A DNA stretch of 64,000 bases from Pseudomonas serboccidentalis (lineage in GTDB: Bacteria; Pseudomonadota; Gammaproteobacteria; Pseudomonadales; Pseudomonadaceae): contig NZ_CP101655.1 in assembly GCF_028830055.1 (NCBI RefSeq), positions 1,928,880 through 1,992,879 of the forward strand. The letters are read 5' to 3'. Numbering within the stretch: position 1 is the stretch's first letter; each line of letters begins with the position of its first letter. Under the pieces are notes generated by a model, which made no database searches, had not been told where the DNA came from, and worked only from the letters and a program-made list of their open reading frames with translations. This document shows positions 18,725 through 26,350 of this stretch, in pieces. Both the position numbers and the translations under genes were made by a program.

Positions 18725-18738
18725 GTAATTAGTATTAC
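18725..18738. promoter_or_regulatory. Candidate operator in the dehydratase/MFS divergent promoter
   Basis: GTAAT-TAGT-ATTAC is an inverted repeat in the AT-rich middle of the 193-base divergent spacer. It is a plausible site for the nearby FCD regulator, but there is only one copy, so support is limited. Confidence 0.35.
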
Positions 18739-18833
18739 TATATAGTCGTTTTCGACGGAGGGATTGGCCCTGGCGGTTTCCGCGAGAGGCGTCCCCCGAG
18801 GTTCTATAACAACAACAATCGGAGACCGACCCC

Positions 18834-20156
18834 ATGAGCCAGGAATTGCGGCTTATCCGCCGCATCACGCTGAAACTGATTCCCTTCCTGATCCTGCTGT
18901 ACCTGATCGCCTATGTGGATCGCTCCGCCGTCGGCTTTGCCAAGCTGCACATGGGCGCCGACATCGGCATCGGTGATGCGGCCTATGGCCTGGGCGCCGG
19001 GCTGTTTTTCATTGGCTACTTTCTGCTGGAAATCCCCAGCAACCTGATGCTCGAACGCTTCGGCGCACGGCGCTGGTTCGCACGGATCATGATCACCTGG
19101 GGCGCAATCACCATCGGCATGGCGTTCGTCCAGGGCCCGCACAGTTTCTACGTGATGCGCTTTCTGCTCGGCGCGGCGGAGGCGGGGTTCTTTCCCGGTG
19201 TTCTGTACTACATCACTCAATGGTTCCCGGTGCGCCATCGCGGCAAGATCCTCGGCCTGTTCATCCTCTCCCAACCGATTGCAATGATGATCACCGGCCC
19301 GGTGTCGGGCGGGCTGCTGGGCATGGACGGCATCCTCGGCCTGCACGGCTGGCAGTGGCTGTTCATCGTCATCGGCACCCCGGCGATCCTGCTGACCTGG
19401 CCAGTACTGCGCTGGTTGCCGGACGGCCCGCAACAAGTGCAGTGGATGGATCAGGCCGAGAAAGACTGGCTGAGCGGCGAGCTGAAAAAAGACCTGCAGG
19501 AATACGGCCAGACCCGTCACGGCAACCCGCTGCACGCGCTCAAGGACAAACGCGTGTTGCTGCTGGCGCTGTTTTATCTGCCGGTGACCCTGAGCATTTA
19601 TGGCCTCGGCCTGTGGTTGCCAACGCTGATCAAGCAGTTCGGCGGCAGCGATCTGGTGACCGGTTTCGTCTCGTCGGTGCCGTACATCTTCGGCATCGTC
19701 GGTTTGCTGATCGTGCCGCGCAGCTCCGACCGCATGAACGATCGCTACGGGCATCTGGCAGTGCTTTATGTGCTGGGCGCGATCGGCCTGTTCCTCAGTG
19801 CGTGGCTGTCGTTGCCGGTGGCGCAATTGGCGGCGCTGTGCCTGGTGGCGTTCGCGCTGTTTTCCTGCACGGCAGTGTTCTGGACCTTGCCGGGGCGGTT
19901 CTTCGCCGGTGCCAGTGCGGCGGCGGGGATCGCCTTGATCAACTCGGTGGGCAATCTCGGTGGCTACATCGGGCCGTTCGTGATCGGTGCGCTGAAGGAG
20001 TACACCGGGAACCTGGGTTCAGGGTTGTATTTCCTCAGCGGGGTGATGGTGTTCGGCTTGATTCTGACCGGTGTGGTTTACCGCGTGCTGGAGCGCAAGC
20101 ACGTGCTGCCGGTTGACCAGTTTGCCGCCAGCGCTCGTGGCGCCACCCGAACCTGA
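18834..20156 (+). CDS. MFS transporter, anion:cation symporter (ACS) family
   Basis: A 440-residue inner-membrane protein with 12 hydrophobic segments. YLIAYVDRSAVGFAKL in helix 1 and GYFLLEIPSNLMLERFGARR in helix 2 are hallmarks of the ACS family, which imports sugar acids, tartrate, phthalate and related carboxylates with protons. GGAG lies upstream of the ATG. It is the first gene of the plus-strand half of the cluster and should import the acid that the dehydratase acts on. Confidence 0.92.
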   Translation: MSQELRLIRRITLKLIPFLILLYLIAYVDRSAVGFAKLHMGADIGIGDAAYGLGAGLFFIGYFLLEIPSNLMLERFGARRWFARIMITWGAITIGMAFVQGPHSFYVMRFLLGAAEAGFFPGVLYYITQWFPVRHRGKILGLFILSQPIAMMITGPVSGGLLGMDGILGLHGWQWLFIVIGTPAILLTWPVLRWLPDGPQQVQWMDQAEKDWLSGELKKDLQEYGQTRHGNPLHALKDKRVLLLALFYLPVTLSIYGLGLWLPTLIKQFGGSDLVTGFVSSVPYIFGIVGLLIVPRSSDRMNDRYGHLAVLYVLGAIGLFLSAWLSLPVAQLAALCLVAFALFSCTAVFWTLPGRFFAGASAAAGIALINSVGNLGGYIGPFVIGALKEYTGNLGSGLYFLSGVMVFGLILTGVVYRVLERKHVLPVDQFAASARGATRT

Positions 20157-20178
20157 ATGGCTGACAGACACCGACCCT

Positions 20179-20268
20179 TGTAGGAGTGAGCCTGCTCGCG
20201 ATGAGGCCAACACCTTCAATATTTATGGCGACTGATACACCGCAATCGCGAGCAGGCTCACTCCTACA
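20179..20268. repeat. REPIN, GAGTGAGCCTGCTCGCGA type
   Basis: Inverted arms TGTAGGAGTGAGCCTGCTCG and complement lie between the MFS gene and the GguC/AraD1-type gene, inside what is otherwise one operon. Confidence 0.9.
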
Positions 20269-20306
20269 GGGGGCTGCGGTGTTGCGAATAACACAGGAGA
20301 GGACAT

Positions 20307-21299
20307 ATGCATCTGGTGCAATTCGAATTAACCAACGGCGAACGCCGCGTCGGCGTGGTCGACAACGGTCTGATCCGCGAAGTGCAGGGCGCCCGCTGCG
20401 TGCGTGACCTGGCCCTGGCCGCCATCGAAGCCGGCGGCTCGCTGGAGCAGCAAGTGCAAACCCTCGGCCTCGGCATCAGCCATGACTACGCCGAGCTGCT
20501 GAGCACGCGGCGCATCCTGCCGCCGCTGGACCATCCCGATCCGGCGCACCTGTTGGTCAGCGGCACCGGCCTGACGCACCTGGGCAGCGCCTCGGCGCGA
20601 GACAAAATGCACCAGCAGGCCGGCGACGAAGCGGCGATGACCGACACCATGCGCATTTTCAAATGGGGCGTGGAGGGCGGCAAACCGGCGGCGGGGCAGG
20701 CGGGCGTGCAGCCGGAGTGGTTCTACAAGGGCGACGGCAGCATCGTCGTGCGCCCGGGCGAGGCCTTCCCGTTGCCGCCGTTCGCCGAGGATGCCGGCGA
20801 GGAACCGGAAATGGCCGGCCTCTACGTCATCGGCCATGACGGCAAACCGTATCGCCTCGGTTTCGCGGTGGGTAACGAGTTCTCCGACCACGTCATGGAG
20901 CGCAAGAATTACCTGTATCTGGCTCACTCGAAATTGCGCAGTTGCAGCTACGGCCCGGAACTGCGCACCGGTGAGCTGCCGCAACATCTGGCCGGCAGCA
21001 GTCGCATCCTGCGCGACGGCGAAGTGCTGTGGCAGAACGAATTCCTCAGCGGCGAGGCCAACATGTGCCACAGCCTCGCCAACCTCGAATACCACCACTT
21101 CAAGTACCGCCAGTTCCTGCGTCCGGGCGATGTACACATTCACTTTTTCGGCACCGCGACCCTGTCGTTCGCCGATGGCATTCGCACGCAACCGGGCGAC
21201 GTGTTCGAGATCAGCCAGGCCGAATTCGGCGCACCGCTGGTCAACGGCATCGCCCCGGCAGCTGCGGCTTTTCAACCGGACAGCATCGGCACCCTTTAA
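20307..21299 (+). CDS. GguC/AraD1-type fumarylacetoacetate-hydrolase-fold protein
   Basis: A 330-residue protein opening MHLVQFELTNGERRVGVVDN, the pattern of the GguC family, with an FAH-type core (LLVSGTGLTHLGSA, AVGNEFSDHVME, SLANLEYHH). Relatives called AraD1 are proposed 2-keto-3-deoxy-L-arabonate dehydratases of the oxidative L-arabinose route, giving 2-oxoglutarate semialdehyde. Its place directly before a semialdehyde dehydrogenase fits this. AGGAGAGG lies before the ATG. The role follows from family and context, not from a unique active-site signature seen here. Confidence 0.87.
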   Translation: MHLVQFELTNGERRVGVVDNGLIREVQGARCVRDLALAAIEAGGSLEQQVQTLGLGISHDYAELLSTRRILPPLDHPDPAHLLVSGTGLTHLGSASARDKMHQQAGDEAAMTDTMRIFKWGVEGGKPAAGQAGVQPEWFYKGDGSIVVRPGEAFPLPPFAEDAGEEPEMAGLYVIGHDGKPYRLGFAVGNEFSDHVMERKNYLYLAHSKLRSCSYGPELRTGELPQHLAGSSRILRDGEVLWQNEFLSGEANMCHSLANLEYHHFKYRQFLRPGDVHIHFFGTATLSFADGIRTQPGDVFEISQAEFGAPLVNGIAPAAAAFQPDSIGTL

Positions 21300-21308
21300 G
21301 GAGCTCCC

Positions 21309-22889
21309 ATGACTCAGATTCTCGGCCACAACTACATCGGCGGTCAGCGCAGTGCAGCAGGCAATGTGAAACTGCACAGCGTCGACGCGACCACGGGTGA
21401 AAACCTGCCTTGCGAGTTCATCCAGGCCACGCAGCAGGAAGTCGACGCTGCCGCCCAGGCCGCTGCCGCCGCATACCCGGCGTATCGCAGCCTCAGCGCT
21501 GAACGTCGCGCGCAGTTTCTCGACGCGATTGCCGATGAGCTGGATGCACTGGGCGATGATTTCGTTGCCGTGGTCTGCCGCGAAACCGCGCTGCCTGCGG
21601 GGCGAATTCAGGGGGAGCGCGGGCGTACCAGCGGGCAGATGCGCCTGTTCGCCAAAGTCCTGCGGCGCGGTGATTTCTACGGCGCGCGGATCGACCTGCC
21701 GCTGCCGGATCGCCAGCCACTGCCACGCCCGGATCTGCGTCAATACCGCATCGGCCTCGGCCCGGTTGCGGTGTTCGGTGCGAGCAATTTCCCGTTGGCG
21801 TTTTCCACCGCCGGCGGCGATACCGCTGCGGCGCTGGCGGCCGGCTGCCCGGTGGTGTTCAAGGCACACTCGGGGCATATGGCAACCGCGGAACAGGTCG
21901 CTGATGCAGTGATTCGCGCCGCCGAGAAAACCGCGATGCCGGCCGGTGTGTTCAACATGATTTACGGCGGGGGCGTCGGCGAATGGCTGGTCAAGCATCC
22001 GGCGATTCAGGCGGTGGGCTTCACCGGTTCGCTCAAGGGCGGTCGGGCGTTGTGCGACATGGCAGCGGCGCGGCCGCAACCGATTCCGGTGTTCGCCGAG
22101 ATGTCGAGCATCAATCCGGTGATCGTCCTGCCGCAGGCGCTGGCCGTGCGTTCGGAATCGATTGCCCGCGAACTGACCGCTTCGGTGGTGCAGGGCTGCG
22201 GCCAGTTCTGCACCAATCCCGGACTGGTCATTGGTATTCGTTCGCCACAGTTCAGCGCCTTCATGCAGCAGCTCGCTGGTTTGATCGGCGATCAACCGGC
22301 GCAGACCATGCTCAACGCCGGCACCCTCGGCAGCTACGGCAAAGGCTTGCACAAGCTCCTGGCTCATTCTGGCATCGAGCATCTGGCGGGCCAGCCGCAA
22401 CAGGGCAATCAGGCGCAGCCACAACTGTTCAAAGCGGATGTCAGCCTGTTGATCGGTGGCGATGAAGTGCTGCAGGAAGAAGTGTTCGGCCCGACCACGG
22501 TGATCGTCGAAGTGGCGGACAAGGCCGAGCTCAGCGCGGCGTTGCAAGGCCTGCACGGGCAACTGACGGCGACGATTATCGGCGAGCAGGCGGACTTCGA
22601 ACACTTCCCGCAACTGACGCCGTTGCTGGAGCTGAAGGTCGGGCGGATCTTGCTCAATGGCTACCCGACCGGGGTCGAGGTGTGTGATTCGATGGTGCAT
22701 GGCGGGCCGTATCCGGCGACGTCGGATGTGCGCGGCACGTCGGTGGGTACGCTGGCGATCGATCGGTTCCTGCGTCCGGTGTGCTTCCAGAACTACCCCG
22801 ACAGTCTGCTGCCGGAACCGCTGAAAAATGGCAATCCGTTGCGCATCCAGCGGCTGGTGGATGGCAAGCCGTCACGCGACGCCCTCTGA
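21309..22889 (+). CDS. 2,5-dioxovalerate (2-oxoglutarate semialdehyde) dehydrogenase-type ALDH
   Basis: The 526-residue ALDH opens MTQILGHNYIGGQRSAAGNV and has VFGASNFPLAFS, EMSSINPVIVLP and nucleophile C301 in GCGQFCTNPGLV, the pattern of the KGSADH group that ends the oxidative pentose and hexarate routes. It oxidises 2-oxoglutarate semialdehyde to 2-oxoglutarate with NAD(P)+. AAGGAG lies before the ATG, 9 bases after the previous stop. The active-site glutamate is in EMSS in place of the more common ELGG, as is normal for this subgroup. Confidence 0.92.
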   Translation: MTQILGHNYIGGQRSAAGNVKLHSVDATTGENLPCEFIQATQQEVDAAAQAAAAAYPAYRSLSAERRAQFLDAIADELDALGDDFVAVVCRETALPAGRIQGERGRTSGQMRLFAKVLRRGDFYGARIDLPLPDRQPLPRPDLRQYRIGLGPVAVFGASNFPLAFSTAGGDTAAALAAGCPVVFKAHSGHMATAEQVADAVIRAAEKTAMPAGVFNMIYGGGVGEWLVKHPAIQAVGFTGSLKGGRALCDMAAARPQPIPVFAEMSSINPVIVLPQALAVRSESIARELTASVVQGCGQFCTNPGLVIGIRSPQFSAFMQQLAGLIGDQPAQTMLNAGTLGSYGKGLHKLLAHSGIEHLAGQPQQGNQAQPQLFKADVSLLIGGDEVLQEEVFGPTTVIVEVADKAELSAALQGLHGQLTATIIGEQADFEHFPQLTPLLELKVGRILLNGYPTGVEVCDSMVHGGPYPATSDVRGTSVGTLAIDRFLRPVCFQNYPDSLLPEPLKNGNPLRIQRLVDGKPSRDAL

Positions 22890-22900
22890 AACACTAACGC

Positions 22901-22984
22901 TGTAGGAGCTGCCGAAGGCTGCGATCTTTTGATCTTGATCTTAAAAACAGAATCAAAAGATCGCAGCCTTCGGCAGCTCCTACA
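22901..22984. repeat. REPIN, GAGCTGCCGAAGGCTGCGAT type
   Basis: Near-perfect inverted arms just after the semialdehyde dehydrogenase stop; a likely 3' end of the operon transcript. Confidence 0.9.
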
Positions 22985-23044
22985 GAGGGATCGAGGCTCC
23001 ATGAGCTATCATTGGCCCTTTCCCCCCTAGAAAGACTGTTTGCC

Positions 23045-23356
23045 ATGACTGCCCAAACCCTTCTCAACGCCCTCGAACACTGCGGTATGGTCGAAATCGA
23101 CGGCCTGCACGCCTTCGAATTCGCCCTCGACGAAGACGACAACCTGCACATCGAATGCATCGACGGCCGAGCGGCCAAGCATTGGGAATTCACCCCGACT
23201 CAGGTTGCGGCGGCGACGTTTGATGAAGACCTGCAGAGCTGGTTGATCATTGGTTATGCCAGCGACACCAAAACCACCGGCGAACACCGCCTGGTCTGCC
23301 TTGGCGACGTAGTCAGCAGCAGCGATGACGAGGACGAAACCGATGAACATGCGTAA
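23045..23356 (+). CDS. DUF5629-like small acidic protein
   Basis: A 103-residue acidic protein (MTAQTLLNALEHCGMVEIDG, then GRAAKHWEFTPTQVAAATFD, ending SSSDDEDETDEHA). It fits a Pseudomonas-restricted small family (DUF5629) without a known function. The open frame reaches 23012, but ATG 23045 gives the usual family start. The 3' end overlaps the lactonase start by 14 bases, so the two are probably co-translated. Confidence 0.75.
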   Translation: MTAQTLLNALEHCGMVEIDGLHAFEFALDEDDNLHIECIDGRAAKHWEFTPTQVAAATFDEDLQSWLIIGYASDTKTTGEHRLVCLGDVVSSSDDEDETDEHA

Positions 23357-24518
23357 ATTCTGGCCGCTGCTGATGGCCGGCAGCGTCGGCGCGATGGGCC
23401 TTTCCAGTGCCAGCGCCGAGAACTATCAATTGCTGGTCGGCTCCTACACCGCCGGCACCAGCCAGGGCATCTATCGAATGAATTTCGACAGTGCCACCGG
23501 CCAGATCGCCGCCAAACCGCTGCAAGTGGTGAAGAGTGAAAACCCGTCGTGGCTGACCCTGTCCAAGGATTCTCGTCGGCTGTTCGTGGTCAATGAAAAC
23601 GGTCCCGGCCAGAAAGATCCGGTCGGCCGCGTCAGCAGCTACTCGATCGATCCCAAGACCCACGCCCTGACGCTGATCAATCAAGTGCAGAGCCTGGGCA
23701 ACGAGCCGACCCATTCAAGCCTGAGCGGCGATGCCAGCCATCTGTTCGTCAGCAACTATTCAGTGGTGGAAGATCCGGGTGGCACCCTCGCGGTGCTGCC
23801 GGTCGGCACTGACGGCAAACTCAAGCCGGTGGTGCAGATGAGCGGGCACCCGGCGAGCCGGGTCAATCCCGAGCGTCAGGCGTCCAACCACGTGCATTCG
23901 ACGGTGTCCTCGCCGGATGGTCGCTACGTGTTCTCCAACGACTTGGGGGCGGACAAGATCTTCATCTACCAGTTCGACCCGAAAGCCAATCCGCACCAGC
24001 CGCTGACCCCGGCAAAAACCGCTTCGGTGAGCTTGCCGGCCGGCAGCGGCCCGCGTCATCTGCTGTTCAGTGCTGACGGCAAACATGCCTGGCTGACCAC
24101 GGAAATGAGCGCGCAAGTCGCGGTGTTCGACTACAACGACGGTGTGCTGACCCAAACGCAACTGGTCGATCTGGCTGCTGGTCAGCCAACCTCGGACAAA
24201 GCCGCCGCCGCGCTGCATGCATCGGCCGATGGCAAGTTCCTCTACGTCAGCAACCGTGGCACCGCCAATCAGTTGCTGGTGTTCAGCATTGATCCGGCCA
24301 CCGGCCAACTCAAAGAGCTGCAAAAACGTTCGGTAGAAGGTGATCACCCGCGCGAGTTCAGCCTCGATCCAAGTGGCAAGTTCCTGCTGATTGCCAACCA
24401 GAAGAGCAACGAAATTGTCGTCGTCGAACGCGATGCCAAGACCGGTCTGCTCGGCAAAACCGTGCAAAAACTGCCGATGGACGCGCCCAGCGACCTGAAG
24501 TTTATCGTGCGACAATAA
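23343..24518 (+). CDS. Secreted lactonase-family seven-bladed beta-propeller (6-phosphogluconolactonase-like fold)
   Basis: About 391 residues from MNMRKFWPLLMAG, with a signal peptide ending near SSASAE. The mature part (YQLLVGSYTAGTSQGIYRMN...) has the repeated blades of the YbhE/Pgl lactonase family (PF10282): PSWLTLSKDSRRLFVVNE, HVHSTVSSPDGRYVFSNDLG, LHASADGKFLYVSNRG, PREFSLDPSGKFLLIANQ. Export rules out the cytoplasmic 6-phosphogluconolactone as substrate, so a periplasmic sugar lactone or an unknown target is more likely. It may serve the sugar-acid cluster upstream, which otherwise has no lactonase. A terminator follows directly. Confidence 0.88.
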   Translation: MNMRKFWPLLMAGSVGAMGLSSASAENYQLLVGSYTAGTSQGIYRMNFDSATGQIAAKPLQVVKSENPSWLTLSKDSRRLFVVNENGPGQKDPVGRVSSYSIDPKTHALTLINQVQSLGNEPTHSSLSGDASHLFVSNYSVVEDPGGTLAVLPVGTDGKLKPVVQMSGHPASRVNPERQASNHVHSTVSSPDGRYVFSNDLGADKIFIYQFDPKANPHQPLTPAKTASVSLPAGSGPRHLLFSADGKHAWLTTEMSAQVAVFDYNDGVLTQTQLVDLAAGQPTSDKAAAALHASADGKFLYVSNRGTANQLLVFSIDPATGQLKELQKRSVEGDHPREFSLDPSGKFLLIANQKSNEIVVVERDAKTGLLGKTVQKLPMDAPSDLKFIVRQ

Positions 24519-24522
24519 GCCA

Positions 24523-24550
24523 CAGGCCCCGGTTTACGGGGCCTGCCTCT
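24523..24550 (+). terminator. Rho-independent terminator after the lactonase gene
   Basis: CAGGCCCC and GGGGCCTG pair over a seven-base loop, followed by CCTCTTTG. The T run is short. Confidence 0.75.
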
Positions 24551-24674
24551 TTGTATTAATCGCGCTGATATCCGGTACTGCTACAAAACATTTCAAGCGA
24601 TCAACCCTTGAGCGTTAAGTTTGCTTCACGGCCCAACCGGGCAAGCCAGCCAACCGAACACGAGGGTTACCGCC

Positions 24675-24854
24675 ATGAACTTCAATCTCTTCTCCGTCAT
24701 TGCCGCTTCCGCCATTTCCGCCACCGTTGCGCTGCCAGCCAGTGCCAACGTTGAAATCGCCGGCAAAAAATCCCACACCCAGAGCTACACCCAGAAATAC
24801 CTGCAACAGAGCGCCAACTTCTACGCCGCGCTGGATCACAAAGCCCAACACTGA
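24675..24854 (+). CDS. Small exported peptide of unknown function
   Basis: A 59-residue protein from MNFNLFSVIAASAISATVAL, with a signal peptide ending at PASANVE. The mature part is about 33 residues (IAGKKSHTQSYTQKYLQQSA...), polar and basic, with no cysteine. The reading frame is open further upstream to 24621, but the ATG at 24675 follows GAGGG and gives the signal peptide. I do not recognise a named family. Confidence 0.65.
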   Translation: MNFNLFSVIAASAISATVALPASANVEIAGKKSHTQSYTQKYLQQSANFYAALDHKAQH

Positions 24855-24877
24855 AATGCCCGGCTCGAACAACTCCC

Positions 24878-24950
24878 TGTAGGAGCTGCCGAAGGCTGCG
24901 ATCTTTTGATCTTGAAAATCAAAAGATCGCAGCCTTCGGCAGCTCCTACA
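24878..24950. repeat. REPIN, GAGCTGCCGAAGGCTGCGAT type, short loop
   Basis: The arms enclose only a few bases (GATCTTGAAAATC), so this is the tightest hairpin of the set. Confidence 0.9.
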
Positions 24951-25112
24951 CGTGTGCGTGTGTTTTTCGCGGCCTGATAGGTTTCTCAAACTGCGCAAAT
25001 AGACTGGCTAAATAATCAACGAAGTTGATGTTTACTATGGGAAACCCTGAGTGGTTACCGCGGCTTTTTTGATTGATCCTGACGGCACTGAAACATGCCC
25101 ACGGAGAACATC

Positions 25113-25325
25113 ATGGCCAGTGCAATCATTACCTCAGCCAAGCGCGGCGCCTATCTGGCCATCGGTCTTTACCTGGTCCTGGTGTTGTTCGTCAGCGTCG
25201 CCGCGCAGACTCAACACAACGTCGACGCGCCGATTCAGGTCGCACACCCCGGCATCCAGTTCGAACACCGCGCAGACAGCGTGCTGGTCGATCGGGCGGA
25301 ACTCGCAGGAGTGGGCGGAGCATGA
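25113..25325 (+). CDS. Small single-helix membrane protein
   Basis: A 70-residue protein from MASAIITSAKRGAYLAIGLY, with one hydrophobic helix at ~12-31 and a polar C-terminus. GGAGA lies before the ATG. An upstream methionine (25095) would add six residues. The stop overlaps the next start as ATGA, which argues that both are real genes. The function is unknown. Confidence 0.6.
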   Translation: MASAIITSAKRGAYLAIGLYLVLVLFVSVAAQTQHNVDAPIQVAHPGIQFEHRADSVLVDRAELAGVGGA

Positions 25326-25579
25326 AAGGCTACAGACTCTGGGTCATCGCCGGTTTAGCGTTCTTCACCAACGGTGCTTCATTATTGGGTATCGGCCAAG
25401 GCTCGGTGGGTGCGTTGGCCCGAGCCATAGAGGCCAATCACACCATCGCGCACAACATCGAACGGGCAAATACCCTGGGGCTGATGGCCGGCAATCCGCC
25501 GGTCAAAGTATCGGCCGATTTTCTCGGCCCCTTCGAAGTGGATTGCATGGCACTCGGCATGTGCAACGCACTCGCCTAG
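25322..25579 (+). CDS. Small exported or membrane-anchored protein
   Basis: An 85-residue protein from MKGYRLWVIAGLAFFTNGAS, with an N-terminal hydrophobic segment. Two cysteines near the C-terminus (DCMALGMCNALA) could form a disulphide in the periplasm. Translationally coupled to the gene before it. Not recognised as a named family. Confidence 0.6.
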   Translation: MKGYRLWVIAGLAFFTNGASLLGIGQGSVGALARAIEANHTIAHNIERANTLGLMAGNPPVKVSADFLGPFEVDCMALGMCNALA

Positions 25580-25593
25580 GCAACGCGAACCAT

Positions 25594-25726
25594 TGTGGCG
25601 AGGGAGCTTGCTCCCGCTGGGTTGCGAAGCAGCCCTGAATCCTGCAAACCCAGTCTGTCTGATGTACCGAGCCTGAGGGTTTGCGACTGCTGCGCAGCCG
25701 AGCGGGAGCAAGCTCCCTCGCCACAA
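25594..25726. repeat. Inverted repeat of the GTGGCGAGGGAGCTTGCTCCCG class
   Basis: TTGTGGCGAGGGAGCTTGCT and its complement AGCAAGCTCCCTCGCCACAA enclose about 90 bases. This is a third Pseudomonas REP class, and the only complete pair of it in the window. It lies between convergent genes. Confidence 0.88.
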
Positions 25727-25753
25727 GGGCGTTCTGCAGGCAGAAATTCGGGG

Positions 25754-26350
25754 TTACTTCTTCATGATCGAGGTGAACAGCTCGGATTCGAGCAAGCGCT
25801 GCAACCACGCCTGCAATCGAACGTAAGGCGTCTGCGCAAACCATTCGCGATCCACATGCGCGAACTGCCGCACGAACGGCAGTAACGCCACGTCAGCCAG
25901 GCTCAAGTGATCGGCCAACAAGTAATCGCGATCCGTCAGCAACTCCTCCAGTCTCTGCAAAAACAGCGCCCCTTCAGCGCGATAGTCCTCCATTGGCTGT
26001 TCGGGATAGCGCTCGGCGTACTTGTAGCGATTCAGGTGCACCTTGAACACTTGATCGTTGCCCTGAATCAACTTGTCCATCCATAACGCCCCGAATGAAT
26101 CCCCGTCGAGCAACCAGTCATCCGGATCATGCTGCGCCAACGCCCAGCGCATGATCTCCAGGCTCTCGTCGATCACCCGGCCACCGGCATCCAGCACCGG
26201 CACCGTGCCCTTGGGCGAGATCGCCAGCATCTCGGCAGGTTTGGCCTTGAGGCTGACTTCGACGATCTCCACTGGTACGCCCGAATAATGCAGGGCCATC
26301 CGCGCGCGCATTGCGTACGGGCAGCGGCGGAACGAGTACAGCGTGTTCAT
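25754..26350 (-). CDS. Glutathione S-transferase family protein
   Basis: The 198-residue protein has an N-terminal thioredoxin fold (MNTLYSFRRCPYAMRARMAL) with a CPYA motif like glutaredoxin 2-type GSTs, the SPKGTVPVLD cis-proline loop and ESLEIMRWA for the gamma-glutamyl contact, then a helical C-terminal domain. It may be a thiol transferase and not a detoxifying GST because it has a cysteine at the usual Ser/Tyr position. The start overlaps the sbcC stop by 4 bases, making it the last gene of sbcDC. Confidence 0.88.
   Translation of the reverse strand: MNTLYSFRRCPYAMRARMALHYSGVPVEIVEVSLKAKPAEMLAISPKGTVPVLDAGGRVIDESLEIMRWALAQHDPDDWLLDGDSFGALWMDKLIQGNDQVFKVHLNRYKYAERYPEQPMEDYRAEGALFLQRLEELLTDRDYLLADHLSLADVALLPFVRQFAHVDREWFAQTPYVRLQAWLQRLLESELFTSIMKK

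Noticed and set aside
20328..22700. A 790-codon minus-strand frame opposite the GguC-type and aldehyde dehydrogenase genes
   Set aside because: Arg/Gln/His-rich shadow without motifs; both plus-strand genes are complete with good RBSs.
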